A stretch of DNA of 64,000 bases from Bacteroidia bacterium (GTDB lineage Bacteria; Bacteroidota; Bacteroidia; Palsa-965). The stretch spans positions 62,001 to 126,000 of the forward strand of contig JALONL010000009.1 of NCBI GenBank assembly GCA_025454955.1. The letters run 5' to 3'. Positions 27,635 through 35,432 of this stretch are shown here, in pieces. Within the stretch, counting starts at the first letter, position 1; every line of letters starts with the position of its first letter. Under the pieces are notes generated by a model. It saw only the letters and a program-made list of their open reading frames with translations, made no database searches and was not told the DNA's origin. Position numbers and translations under genes: made by a program.

Positions 27635-29379
27635 GCTGCCAGCTCCTCGCCCGCCTGCTGCCGCCAGAGTGCGGCGTACAGTCCTTCACGCTGTATAAGC
27701 TGATGGTGATTACCCGTTTCCACCACCTGCCCTTTTTCGAGCACGTAAATACGGTCGGCATGCATAATGGTGGAAAGCCGGTGCGCCACCAGCACGCTTA
27801 TCTGCTGCTGCGCGGCCGATACGCTGCGAATGGTTTCGCTAATTTCCTCCTCGGTTAACGAGTCGAGTGCCGAGGTGGCTTCGTCGAACACCAATATCGA
27901 CGGGTTGCGCAGCAGGGCACGGGCTATGGCAATACGCTGCCGCTCACCGCCCGAAACTTTTATGCCGCCTTCGCCGATTACGGTATCCAAGCCTTTATCG
28001 CTGCGGGCAAGAATGGGCGCGCAGGCGGCTTTGTGAAGCACATCGAGCAGTTGTGCCTCGGTGGCATCGGGCTTTACAAACAAAAGATTCTCGCGCAGCG
28101 TTCCCGAAAACAACTGCGTATCCTGCGAAACCAATCCGATTTGCCGGCGCAGGTCTTCGGGTGCAAGCTCGTCGTATTTCACATCGTTGTATTCAATTGC
28201 CCCTTCGGCCGGACGATAAAGCCCTGTAAGCAGTTTGATAATGGTAGTTTTGCCGCTGCCCGAAGGGCCCACGAAGGCAATGGTTTCACCCTTATTCACT
28301 TCAAAACTCACTTTGTTTACGGCAGCGCGTCCGGCGGTTTTATGCGTAAACAATACATTGCTGAAACGAATCGACGACACGGTGCCCAACTTTTTGGGAT
28401 TGGCCGGGCGCGGTTCTTTCTCCGATTTCAGAAGTGCATTGAAGTTTTCGAACGACACCTGCGTTTCGCGCCAGATGTTAATGAACGAGCCGATTTCCTG
28501 CAGCGGATTGAAAATGTAAAACGAGTAAAGGAACAGCGCAAAGAAATGCCCCGGCTGCAACTCACCTTTCCACACCAACCAAAGCATGATGCCCGAAAGT
28601 ACGGTGCGCACAAGGTTGATGATGGTGCCCTGAATAAAACTCAGCGTGCGCACCTTTTTCACTTTCTCCAGTTCGAGACGCAGAATGCGCCCGGTAATGC
28701 CGTTCAGCCGCCGTTCTTCCTGACTGGTAAGCCCAAGTCCTTTGATAAGTTCGATATTGCGCAGCGACTCGGTGGTGGAGCCGGCCAGCGCCGTGGTTTC
28801 TTTTACAATGGTTTTCTGAATGGTTTTGATGCGGCGGCTGAGCACAAAACTCACCCCGGCAATAATGGGCATCGCGGCAAGATACACCGGCACAATTACA
28901 GGACTTTGCTGCCAGGCATACCACGACACAAACACCACACCCACCAGCGCCGAAAACACAATATTGATAAACGATTGTACAAAACGCTCGGTATCGGTGC
29001 GCACTTTTTGCAGTATGCCCAACGTTTCGCCGCTGCGCCGGTCTTCAAAATCCTGATACGGCAACTCCATGGTTTGCTTGATGCCGTCGGTATAAATGGC
29101 CGCACCTATTTTCTGCACAATTACATTAATCATGTAATCCTGAATGTTTTTGGCAATGCGCGAAACCATAGCCACGCCCACCACACCCAGCAGGAGCCAG
29201 AGCATTTTGTTTATAAATTCCTCATCGGAAATGGCGGGGCGGCTGGTAATAAAATCGTTGATGATAACCCCGTAGAGGTGCGGATCAAGAAACGAAAAGC
29301 AGATACTGATGGCCGAAAGCAGCAATGCAATGCCGGTAAACAGCCAGTGTTTTTTGAAATAGGAATAAAGTGTTTGCAT
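27628..29379 (-). CDS. ABC exporter, fused permease and ATPase (MsbA/LmrA-like half-transporter)
   Basis: 583 residues: six transmembrane helices over about 1-310, then a nucleotide-binding domain with Walker A GPSGSGKTT, Q-loop VSQDTQLFSG, signature VSGGERQR, Walker B ILVFDEAT and the H-loop VAHRLST. Works as a homodimer or with a partner not seen here; exports lipids, peptides or drugs. Starts 25 bases after the stop of the MarR gene in the same orientation, so it is probably the regulated cargo of that repressor. The stop lies inside the last palindromic repeat. The long plus-strand frame at 28033-29397 is antisense to it. Confidence 0.93.
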   Translation of the reverse strand: MQTLYSYFKKHWLFTGIALLLSAISICFSFLDPHLYGVIINDFITSRPAISDEEFINKMLWLLLGVVGVAMVSRIAKNIQDYMINVIVQKIGAAIYTDGIKQTMELPYQDFEDRRSGETLGILQKVRTDTERFVQSFINIVFSALVGVVFVSWYAWQQSPVIVPVYLAAMPIIAGVSFVLSRRIKTIQKTIVKETTALAGSTTESLRNIELIKGLGLTSQEERRLNGITGRILRLELEKVKKVRTLSFIQGTIINLVRTVLSGIMLWLVWKGELQPGHFFALFLYSFYIFNPLQEIGSFINIWRETQVSFENFNALLKSEKEPRPANPKKLGTVSSIRFSNVLFTHKTAGRAAVNKVSFEVNKGETIAFVGPSGSGKTTIIKLLTGLYRPAEGAIEYNDVKYDELAPEDLRRQIGLVSQDTQLFSGTLRENLLFVKPDATEAQLLDVLHKAACAPILARSDKGLDTVIGEGGIKVSGGERQRIAIARALLRNPSILVFDEATSALDSLTEEEISETIRSVSAAQQQISVLVAHRLSTIMHADRIYVLEKGQVVETGNHHQLIQREGLYAALWRQQAGEELAAV

Positions 29380-29404
29380 GGTAAAAACGTGAAATAAAAC
29401 GGAT

Positions 29405-29833
29405 TCAGCCTTCGAGCAGGGCGGCGGCGCGGTTTATTTCGGCCACTAACTGCCGGTTGCCTTCGTCGCCCAGGATGGCTGTAAATGAGGTGTGAAATGC
29501 TTTGCGGCAATCGGTCAGTTGTACATGCAGCTGTTTAGCCTTTGGCGTGGGATATACATTGGTGGCCTTACCCGATTCGGTACGCACCACTAATTTCTGC
29601 GCCTCTAATTTTTCGAGCAGGCGGGTAATAGTGGAAGGAGCCAGTTGCTGCTGCGCACTGAGCAAACCCGGCTGAATGCCCGGTTCTTCAATCACCGACA
29701 GCAGCACATAGCCCAAACTCGGCGAAAGCCCCGAAGGCTTCCAGCATTTCTCGGCCAGCCGCGTAATCTTACGCGAAAGCGCCGCCGCCGAAAAATAAGC
29801 ACAATGGCAATACTTCGATTCGCACTGTTTCAC
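29405..29833 (-). CDS. MarR-family repressor with a cysteine-rich N-terminus
   Basis: 142 residues from a GTG. Winged helix: LSAQQQLAPSTITRLLEKLEAQKLVVRTESGKATNVYPTPKAKQL, the MarR recognition helix and wing. The N-terminus has three close cysteines (C4, C8, C10: KQCESKYCHCAYFS) plus C30, which suggests redox or metal sensing in the manner of thiol-based MarR proteins; that is an inference. The start lies five bases after the -7 element, so the mRNA is nearly leaderless. Likely represses itself and the ABC exporter downstream. Confidence 0.87.
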   Translation of the reverse strand: MKQCESKYCHCAYFSAAALSRKITRLAEKCWKPSGLSPSLGYVLLSVIEEPGIQPGLLSAQQQLAPSTITRLLEKLEAQKLVVRTESGKATNVYPTPKAKQLHVQLTDCRKAFHTSFTAILGDEGNRQLVAEINRAAALLEG

Positions 29834-29838
29834 GGGTA

Positions 29839-29867
29839 CAAAGATATGTTCATTTGTATGTACAAAT
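29839..29867 (-). promoter_or_regulatory. marR promoter with an embedded palindromic operator
   Basis: On the minus strand, TTTG (29866-29863), a 16-base spacer and TATCTTTG (29846-29839) give a good Bacteroidota promoter. The spacer and -33 box are covered by ATTTGTATGTACAAAT at 29852-29867 (7-bp arms). This is the expected layout for MarR autorepression. Confidence 0.7.
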
Positions 29868-29999
29868 CAACTATAAATGTAAATACATTGACTTTTATCA
29901 ATTTGCCGCAGTTTCGCCGTGTGCATTGCCGGAGCGCGTAGTTTAAACAGGTGAAAATCAGCCCGGCAGGGGCAAAACAGAAAAATTTTGCGCGAAATG

Positions 30000-30029
30000 T
30001 TTGCGATTTAACACAAACACCTATCTTTG
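30000..30029 (+). promoter_or_regulatory. tRNA-Arg promoter, Bacteroidota consensus
   Basis: TTTG at 30000-30003, an 18-base spacer and TATCTTTG at 30022-30029, 14 bases before the tRNA 5' end. Both elements are exact. Confidence 0.75.
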
Positions 30030-30043
30030 CGCCTCTGATTTAC

Positions 30044-30117
30044 GGTTCCGTAGCTCAACTGGATAGAGCATCTGACTACGGATCAGAAGGTTTGGGGTTC
30101 GAATCCCTACGGGACCA
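30044..30117 (+). tRNA. tRNA-Arg (anticodon ACG)
   Basis: A 74-nt cloverleaf: acceptor GGTTCCG/CGGGACC, D-stem GCTC/GAGC, anticodon stem TCTGA/TCAGA around loop CTACGGA (anticodon ACG), T-stem TGGGG/CCCTA around TTCGAAT, and discriminator A. CCA is not encoded (CTT follows). The left edge of the AT-rich viperin island lies just downstream. Confidence 0.95.
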
Positions 30118-30135
30118 CTTAATTAATTGATAATC

Positions 30136-30169
30136 AACGGCTTACGGAAATCTGTAAGCCGTTTTTTTT
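30136..30169 (+). terminator. tRNA-Arg rho-independent terminator
   Basis: A 10-bp stem AACGGCTTAC / GTAAGCCGTT with an 8-nt loop, followed by a run of T. Confidence 0.88.
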
Positions 30170-30593
30170 ATTTAAAAAACTAAGTGTGTTTAATCAAAAA
30201 GCATAGCAATTGAATTGAAATAAAGATCACCGTTTCTAATTTTGGGAAAGCTTCAGCATTCTTTCAGTTATTCTCCGTGACTGCACCGATATTCCTGACG
30301 AGTTGCTTCTCAGTATTGCTCGTTTCCGTTTCCCGGAGAGTGCAGTAAATCTATTTTTTTACTTTTACAACCTGTCCTAAGTTTGGGGAGGGTATAGTAA
30401 AAGCTGACAAAAAGCTAGAAATAACTAATATAAAGTCAAATAATTAAGTTAATTAAACAACAATATGACATGATGTCAGTATTTATTACAGTTGTTCAAT
30501 GAAAACTACACTTGTCCTTTTCATACATGACATTATAATTATTGGATTAGAGTTTGATCTCGAAGTAGCATAAACCAAATAAATGCTACTTAA
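30170..30593. other. AT-rich non-coding region upstream of the viperin gene
   Basis: No convincing ORF in 424 bases. It contains the 13-bp palindrome TGACATGATGTCA (30466-30478) and, just before the viperin start, the inverted repeat listed separately. Base composition shifts to AT-rich right after the tRNA terminator. No second copy of the tRNA 3' end was found. Confidence 0.6.
30563..30591. promoter_or_regulatory. Perfect inverted repeat abutting the viperin start codon
   Basis: AAGTAGCAT (30563-30571) and ATGCTACTT (30583-30591) are perfect 9-bp arms around an 11-base A-rich loop, ending two bases before the ATG at 30594. It could be a repressor operator or an mRNA hairpin masking the start. 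No Shine-Dalgarno-like sequence is visible. Confidence 0.55.
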
Positions 30594-31508
30594 ATGAAAC
30601 CCGAAGAAAGTCTTTCATCCTCTAAAGACGACCCAGACAGTATTCAGCCAATAATTCCGGTTGTGAACTTCCATCTTTGGCAAGCCTGTAATTTCCGATG
30701 CAAATTCTGCTTTGCCACTTTTTCAGATGTTAAAAGTACAATTCTCCCCAAAGGTCATATACCTCTTGATCAAGCCAATCAAGTAGTATTGCTGCTTGCA
30801 GAGGCTAATCTGAAAAAAATCACTTTTGCCGGAGGAGAACCTACGTTATGCCCGTGGTTACCAGAACTTGTAAACACTGCTAAAAACAGCGGAATGACTA
30901 CAGGTATTATTACAAACGGGTCAAAACTTAACCGCGAATACTTGGCTAAGTTTGAAGGGAAACTTGACTGGATTGGCCTGAGTATTGACAGTATTAATTC
31001 TGAAACGAATGTTAAAGCAGGCCGGGGAAAAAATAGCACGATAGTTCCTAATGAAAAGTACTACCAGGAGCTTTGTCTGATGGTAAAGGAGTCTGGCTTC
31101 AAACTTAAGATTAATACGGTTGTTCATGCATTCAACAAAAATGAATTGATCTCCGATTTTATTCTCGGGGCAGCACCTTTAAGATGGAAAGTAATGCGTG
31201 TACTTCCGGTTGATGGTCAAAATAATATTCATTATCCTCAACTGGAAGTCACAGACAGCGAGTTTGAATCATTCATCAAGTTGAACACAACATCAGGAAA
31301 TACTTTGAATCCGATTGTTGAAGATCACGATAATATGCGTGGAAGTTATCTTATGATCGATCCGGCAGGAAGATTCTTTGATAATGTATCGGGAAAACAT
31401 CGTTACAGCCTTCCAATAATAGAGGTTGGAGTTAATGAAGCCTTAAAAGGAATTAAATTTTCACACATTAAATTCATTCAACGTAATGGACAATACAACT
31501 GGTCATAA
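30594..31508 (+). CDS. Prokaryotic viperin homologue (pVip), antiviral radical SAM enzyme
   Basis: 304 residues. The radical SAM cluster CNFRCKFC has C32, C36 and C39, and GGEP is at 80-83. Beyond these generic motifs the chain follows animal viperin closely: NFHLWQACN at the core start, IGLSIDS ... NVKAGRGK, FKLKINTVV, RWKVMRVLPVDGQNN, MRGSYLMIDPAGRFFDN and the C-terminal FIQRNGQYNWS (FLKRGGKYIWS in human viperin as I recall it). Viperins convert CTP, and in bacteria also GTP or UTP, to 3'-deoxy-3',4'-didehydro nucleotides that terminate phage transcription. There is no N-terminal membrane helix, as expected in bacteria. The kinase gene overlaps its 3' end by 23 bases. AT-rich codon use unlike the surrounding genes suggests horizontal transfer. 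Confidence 0.93.
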   Translation: MKPEESLSSSKDDPDSIQPIIPVVNFHLWQACNFRCKFCFATFSDVKSTILPKGHIPLDQANQVVLLLAEANLKKITFAGGEPTLCPWLPELVNTAKNSGMTTGIITNGSKLNREYLAKFEGKLDWIGLSIDSINSETNVKAGRGKNSTIVPNEKYYQELCLMVKESGFKLKINTVVHAFNKNELISDFILGAAPLRWKVMRVLPVDGQNNIHYPQLEVTDSEFESFIKLNTTSGNTLNPIVEDHDNMRGSYLMIDPAGRFFDNVSGKHRYSLPIIEVGVNEALKGIKFSHIKFIQRNGQYNWS

Positions 31509-32013
31509 AAAGAAAATCGTTTTGAGCGGTACTGCCGGATCAGGCAAATCTACCATCGGGAAATTACTATCGAATAAGCTTGGATGGCCCCTTCTTTCTA
31601 TGGGCGATTACACAAGGCAATTTGCAGAAGAAAAATACCAACTTGACATTAATGCATTTCAGGAATTGTGTATTGCGAATCCTGAAATTGACAAACAACT
31701 GAAGGAAAGTTTTATTTCTAAATGCAATGAACTGGTCAATGCTGTAATTGATTATAGACTTGGGTTTCATTTTATTCCAGATGCTTTTCATGTATTTTTA
31801 ACGGTTTCTGATTCAGAAGCAATTCGCAGGGTTAAAGATGCTCAACGAAAGAATGAAGATGCTCTACAGATTCCTAAAAGAAACATCCAGATGCGTGAAC
31901 GCTTTATTAAACAGTATAATTTGGACTTTTTCGATTTGTTAAATTATGATTTAGTAATAAATACAGATGAAAAACGACCTGAGGATATCTGTAAATTAAT
32001 CTGTATTACATAA
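31486..32013 (+). CDS. CMP kinase-like P-loop nucleotide kinase paired with viperin
   Basis: 175 residues. Walker A GTAGSGKST at 15-23 is followed by KLLSNKLGWPLLSMGDYTRQFAEEKY and INAFQELCIANPEIDKQL, the pattern of archaeal-type cytidylate kinases (SAGD-type motif, then a DPEID-like segment). Arg-rich lid sequence follows (RRVKDAQRKNED, RERFIKQYNLDFFD). Predicted to phosphorylate CMP or another NMP, feeding NTP to viperin. It starts inside the viperin gene (23-base overlap), so co-expression is near certain. This mirrors the vertebrate CMPK2-RSAD2 neighbourhood. Substrate specificity is inferred, not shown. Confidence 0.83.
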   Translation: MDNTTGHKKKIVLSGTAGSGKSTIGKLLSNKLGWPLLSMGDYTRQFAEEKYQLDINAFQELCIANPEIDKQLKESFISKCNELVNAVIDYRLGFHFIPDAFHVFLTVSDSEAIRRVKDAQRKNEDALQIPKRNIQMRERFIKQYNLDFFDLLNYDLVINTDEKRPEDICKLICIT

Positions 32014-32018
32014 TTCAA

Positions 32019-32127
32019 GAGGCTGTCTCAAAAGTAAAATCTAAGCCCTGAGAATCGCTTAAACGATTTTAGTATCCATCAGGTACCCGAATAAAAAAAG
32101 GCTGTCTCGACCTTTTGAGACAGCCTC
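32019..32127. mobile_element. MITE-like / IS-end inverted-repeat element, 109 bp
   Basis: Perfect 16-bp terminal inverted repeats GAGGCTGTCTCAAAAG (32019-32034) and its complement (32112-32127). An internal partial copy GGCTGTCTC (32100-32108) pairs with the right arm to make a terminator-like hairpin. Ends of this type occur on Bacteroidota insertion sequences, but no transposase remains inside. It sits right after the kinase stop and may also terminate the viperin operon. An internal AATCG/CGATT hairpin lies near 32053-32068. Confidence 0.68.
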
Positions 32128-32183
32128 TATTTCATTTTCAAAACTTGCCTACTTTGTATTGAAACAAATTATTACCTAAACCC

Positions 32184-33095
32184 TCACCAAACCCCGCCCC
32201 GCACCCTACCATTCGCAATCACCAACGCCGGAGCCGGAATCTTCACCCACCCAAACGTGCCGCAAAGCACTTTCAGCCAACGCTGCTTCACGGGCAGCTT
32301 CGTTAAATCCACATCGGCCGACAAATAAAACTCGCGGTAGCGTGTAAACTGCACACAGCTTCCCTGCGCATTGCATATCACCGGATTGCTGCTGCCGCCG
32401 GTCATTCCCCCCGCCCCGTAGCCCACAGCCGCATTGAGCCAGCGCGGAAAACGGGTGCCGCTGCGCAGAAACGAAGCCACATTTACCGACAGCCAGTACG
32501 TTTGGCCATTGTAGTCTTTGAGCAACTGCTCAGTCCAGGTGCTGCCCAGCAACTCAGGCCGGTACTGTGCCATGCCGCTGCGGCGAAAGCCGAATTTCAT
32601 TTGTATGCGCTGCTCCTGCCACAGGGCATCCTGCGCCGCAAACAACGCCGCACCCGACGCATTGGCCACACAATCGCCCCACGAGAAGCCCCAGCCGGCC
32701 GAGTAGCCGTCGAGCATCTCAATGCCACTCAGGTACAGCATGGGCGTGAGCACACCATACCAGCGTGCGCGCTTTGCAGGTACACCGGCCCAGCGGTATG
32801 CTCCCGCACTGAGGCGGGCAAGCGCATAAGCCGTTAACGCGTGACCGGCCTTGTCCATTTGCAGCCACTCGTTATTGTCGTTGAAAATGTGAAAGCTCTG
32901 CCGGGGATAATCGGCATACCACAATTGCTGCAGGCCCAGCAGCGAACCGCCGCCAAGCAATACCTGTGTGCCGGTTACACTCCAAATCCTTGCTTTGTGC
33001 GGGTGCATGGCGGGTTGCAGCAGTTGCAACGTATCGCCCGCACGAACTGCACAGGACAGCAGCATGGCACACAGCAGCAGGCGGAGTTTATTCAT
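32184..33095 (-). CDS. DUF2279 exported protein
   Basis: 303 residues from the ATG at 33095 (MNKLRLLLCAMLLSCAVRAG, signal peptide). The DUF2279 core is clear: DKAGHALTAYALARLSAGAYRWAGVP and YLSGIEMLDGYSAGWGFSWGDCVANASGAALFAAQ, followed by IQMKFGFRRSGMAQYRPELLGSTWTEQLLKDYNGQTYWLSVN. Predicted periplasmic or outer-membrane-associated protein; function unknown in the family. A TTG nine codons upstream is less likely because it overlaps the promoter and hairpin. The -7 element TATTTTTA is four bases before the ATG. Confidence 0.87.
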   Translation of the reverse strand: MNKLRLLLCAMLLSCAVRAGDTLQLLQPAMHPHKARIWSVTGTQVLLGGGSLLGLQQLWYADYPRQSFHIFNDNNEWLQMDKAGHALTAYALARLSAGAYRWAGVPAKRARWYGVLTPMLYLSGIEMLDGYSAGWGFSWGDCVANASGAALFAAQDALWQEQRIQMKFGFRRSGMAQYRPELLGSTWTEQLLKDYNGQTYWLSVNVASFLRSGTRFPRWLNAAVGYGAGGMTGGSSNPVICNAQGSCVQFTRYREFYLSADVDLTKLPVKQRWLKVLCGTFGWVKIPAPALVIANGRVRGGVW

Positions 33096-33099
33096 ACGG

Positions 33100-33107
33100 T
33101 AAAAATA
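33100..33107 (-). promoter_or_regulatory. -7 element TATTTTTA, four bases before the DUF2279 ATG
   Basis: TAnnTTT(A) followed by CCGT and the ATG. It would give a near-leaderless mRNA. Confidence 0.45.
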
Positions 33108-33108
33108 C

Positions 33109-33133
33109 GCAGCCCGACTCAAAGCCGGGCTGC
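33109..33133 (-). terminator. Hairpin after the glycine-rich T9SS cargo gene
   Basis: 8-bp GC-rich stem GCAGCCCG / CGGGCTGC with a 9-base loop. On the minus strand it is followed by TATTTTTA, which doubles as the T-tract and as the -7 box of the next gene. Confidence 0.6.
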
Positions 33134-33156
33134 GATATTGGTATGAATATAAAATT

Positions 33157-35259
33157 TTACTGTACCACTACGCGCATTACCTGCTGCGCATGGCCGGTAG
33201 TGTAACGCAATACATACACGCCGCTGCCAAAGCCGGTAAGATCAAGATCAAAACGTGTGGCATTGTTTTGCATGCTGCGGCTTACCTCGCGCCCATCGGC
33301 CGTAAATACCTGCAACATGCCCGCACCGTTTACCGAAACCGCAAACACACCGGCCGAAGGATTGGGCGTAACCTGAAGCATGGCTGGCGAAAGCGTATTA
33401 GCCAAACCAGTACACACGTCCACCGTCATAATTACTGGCGAAGATGTGGCCGAACAGCCCAGCGAATCGGTGTAGCTGTAAAGCAGGGTGTGCAAACCCG
33501 CACCGGCCGTGGCCGGAGTGAATACATTACCGCTTACACCGGGGCCGCTGAATACACCGCCGGCCGGTGTGGCCGTGAGCGTAAATGCGCCGCTGGTTAA
33601 GCAGAACGTGTCCTGCGAAGGTGTAAAGCTGATTGCGGGTGTCTGAACAGTAATCTGAATCGTATCCCGGTCGGTGCAGCCGTTGTTATCGGTAGCCAGT
33701 ACTGAGTAACTGCCGCTGCTGCTTACCAAAATGGTTTGCAGTGTGGAACTGGTATTCCAAAGCCATTGTAAAATGTTGTTGGCCGATTGCGCGGTGAGCG
33801 AATAGGGATTGGCTCCGCCGCACACAGTGGTATCATTGCCCAGCGTTACCACAGGATTTGGTACCGCGGTAACCACAAAACCAGCAGCAGCAGAATCGGC
33901 ACAGCCGTTGAGGTTTGTTTTAATCATGTTGTACACACCGGCTTGTGTGGCTGTGTAGGTTGGCGAAGTTGCGCCCACAATGGCATTACCGTTTAAGTAC
34001 CACTGCGATGTGCCGCCCGACGAAGCAGTAAGGTTTACCGAGCCTCCGGGGCAAAATGTATTTGAACTTCCGCTGATGGATACAATGGGAGTGGGATTTA
34101 CATTTACCGTAACAAGAGTATTGGCGGTGCAGTTAAACGCATCGGTAGCCGTAAGCGTATAGGTTTGTGTGGTGGAGGGCGAAACACTTACCGTAACAGT
34201 AGTAAGATTGCCCGGCTGCCAGTTGAAAGTATATGGCCCAACACCACCCGAAGCCGAAGCCGTGAGTGTGGTGCTTTGACCGGCACAAATGGTGGGGTTG
34301 TTTCCCGCATTGGCCACTAACGGTGCACCGCTGAATACGTTTACAGGCTGCATGTTTCCCGTGCCTGAAACAGTTACAGCATCTACACGGATACGACCTG
34401 CAGCACCGTTTCCACCAGTACCGAAGAACGGCGAACCGGGTACATTTGAAGCACCGCCTGTTCCGCCCACAGCACGCACCAGGCCATTATTTACAAGCGA
34501 GTTGGCAAGCAGCCACACGGTGCCACCCGAACCGCCGCCGCCGCCGCCACAATTACCGGCTCCGTCGCTGCCGCCGTTGCCTCCATTGGCACGTATAACG
34601 CCTGCAGCAGCAATGGTAAAACCGCCGCAGGCCGAAATACGCATGTATCCGCCACCTGCGCCGCCGCCGCCACTGCCGCAACTGAATCCGCCCGAACCGC
34701 CGCCACCGCCGCTGCCGCCAAGCACAGCCGACAGCTGCGCGTCGCCGTAAGCGGGACCGGCAAAACCACCCGTACTTCCGCCCGAAGCCGAACCCGCAAC
34801 ACCATATCCGGCACCGCCTCCGCCCGACCAGCCATTGCCCGCCGTAGTTACACCACCGGCACCGGCTCCATCCTGCGCAAGCATGCCGCCCAAGGAAGTG
34901 GAATATGTTCCATTGCCGCCGTTTTGACCACCGGCCACACCAATGCCGCCGGTTCCGGCTGCCGAAAAGGTTATACCGTTGGTACCATTACCTCCACTCG
35001 CGTCAAGGACACCATTTATGGTTACAGCGCCCGAGCAATTAATAATGAGCGGTTGTGTACCGGTTACAGTTACCGTAACACCTGCCGAAATAGTGAACGA
35101 AGTATAATTGTATGTTCCGCCCGTAAGTGTGGTATTGGAGCTTGCAGAAAAAGCTCCGTCGCTTCCCGTTCCGCAGGGAATACAGGTAATCTGTGCATCG
35201 GCTGATATGGCCGAGGCAAGTCCAAGGACGACAATAAATCCGGTGTAAATTTTTTTCAT
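33157..35259 (-). CDS. Glycine-rich T9SS type A cargo protein with PKD/Ig-like repeats
   Basis: 700 residues. A signal peptide (MKKIYTGFIVVLGLASAISADAQ) precedes a long Gly-rich region (about 85-290, GGGGSGG-type runs with paired cysteines), resembling phage-tail or silk-like glycine-rich folds. Then come Ig/PKD-like domains (about 315-620) with (T/C)xGxSxxLTA and TPTYTATQAGVYNM-type strands, and a type A sorting domain in the last about 75 residues (VTPNPSAGVFAVSV ... GVYVLRYTTGHAQQVMRVVVQ). Likely surface adhesin. Monocistronic. Confidence 0.88.
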   Translation of the reverse strand: MKKIYTGFIVVLGLASAISADAQITCIPCGTGSDGAFSASSNTTLTGGTYNYTSFTISAGVTVTVTGTQPLIINCSGAVTINGVLDASGGNGTNGITFSAAGTGGIGVAGGQNGGNGTYSTSLGGMLAQDGAGAGGVTTAGNGWSGGGGAGYGVAGSASGGSTGGFAGPAYGDAQLSAVLGGSGGGGGSGGFSCGSGGGGAGGGYMRISACGGFTIAAAGVIRANGGNGGSDGAGNCGGGGGGSGGTVWLLANSLVNNGLVRAVGGTGGASNVPGSPFFGTGGNGAAGRIRVDAVTVSGTGNMQPVNVFSGAPLVANAGNNPTICAGQSTTLTASASGGVGPYTFNWQPGNLTTVTVSVSPSTTQTYTLTATDAFNCTANTLVTVNVNPTPIVSISGSSNTFCPGGSVNLTASSGGTSQWYLNGNAIVGATSPTYTATQAGVYNMIKTNLNGCADSAAAGFVVTAVPNPVVTLGNDTTVCGGANPYSLTAQSANNILQWLWNTSSTLQTILVSSSGSYSVLATDNNGCTDRDTIQITVQTPAISFTPSQDTFCLTSGAFTLTATPAGGVFSGPGVSGNVFTPATAGAGLHTLLYSYTDSLGCSATSSPVIMTVDVCTGLANTLSPAMLQVTPNPSAGVFAVSVNGAGMLQVFTADGREVSRSMQNNATRFDLDLTGFGSGVYVLRYTTGHAQQVMRVVVQ

Positions 35260-35418
35260 GGGTGTTTGGATGAGGTAAAAAGGTTTGAGGACTAAATTTA
35301 GACATTCTTGCCAATGCAGGAAAAAATCATCATCCGAAAAGTGCGTGATGTCCCGCTTTCATCCATGAAAAACCGTATTTCAATAGTTATTCTCAATGAA
35401 TAACCACACGGTGATGCT

Positions 35419-35426
35419 TACTTTTG
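35419..35426 (+). promoter_or_regulatory. Bacteroidota -7 element TACTTTTG
   Basis: Exact TAnnTTTG just before the MFS gene. It overlaps the TTG at 35424, which argues for the GTG at 35433 as the start. Confidence 0.55.
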
Positions 35427-35432
35427 CGCACT

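Noticed and set aside
28033..29397. 454-codon plus-strand open frame
   Set aside because: Exactly antisense to the ABC exporter gene with all its motifs; His/Arg-rich shadow translation.
30594..31508. MoaA or SPASM-type peptide-modifying radical SAM enzyme
   Set aside because: Lacks the C-terminal extra cysteine cluster of SPASM and MoaA enzymes, and matches viperin across the C-terminal half.
30044..32183. tRNA attL/attR pair bounding the viperin island
   Set aside because: I could find no second copy of the tRNA 3' end before the DUF2279 gene, and there is no integrase inside.
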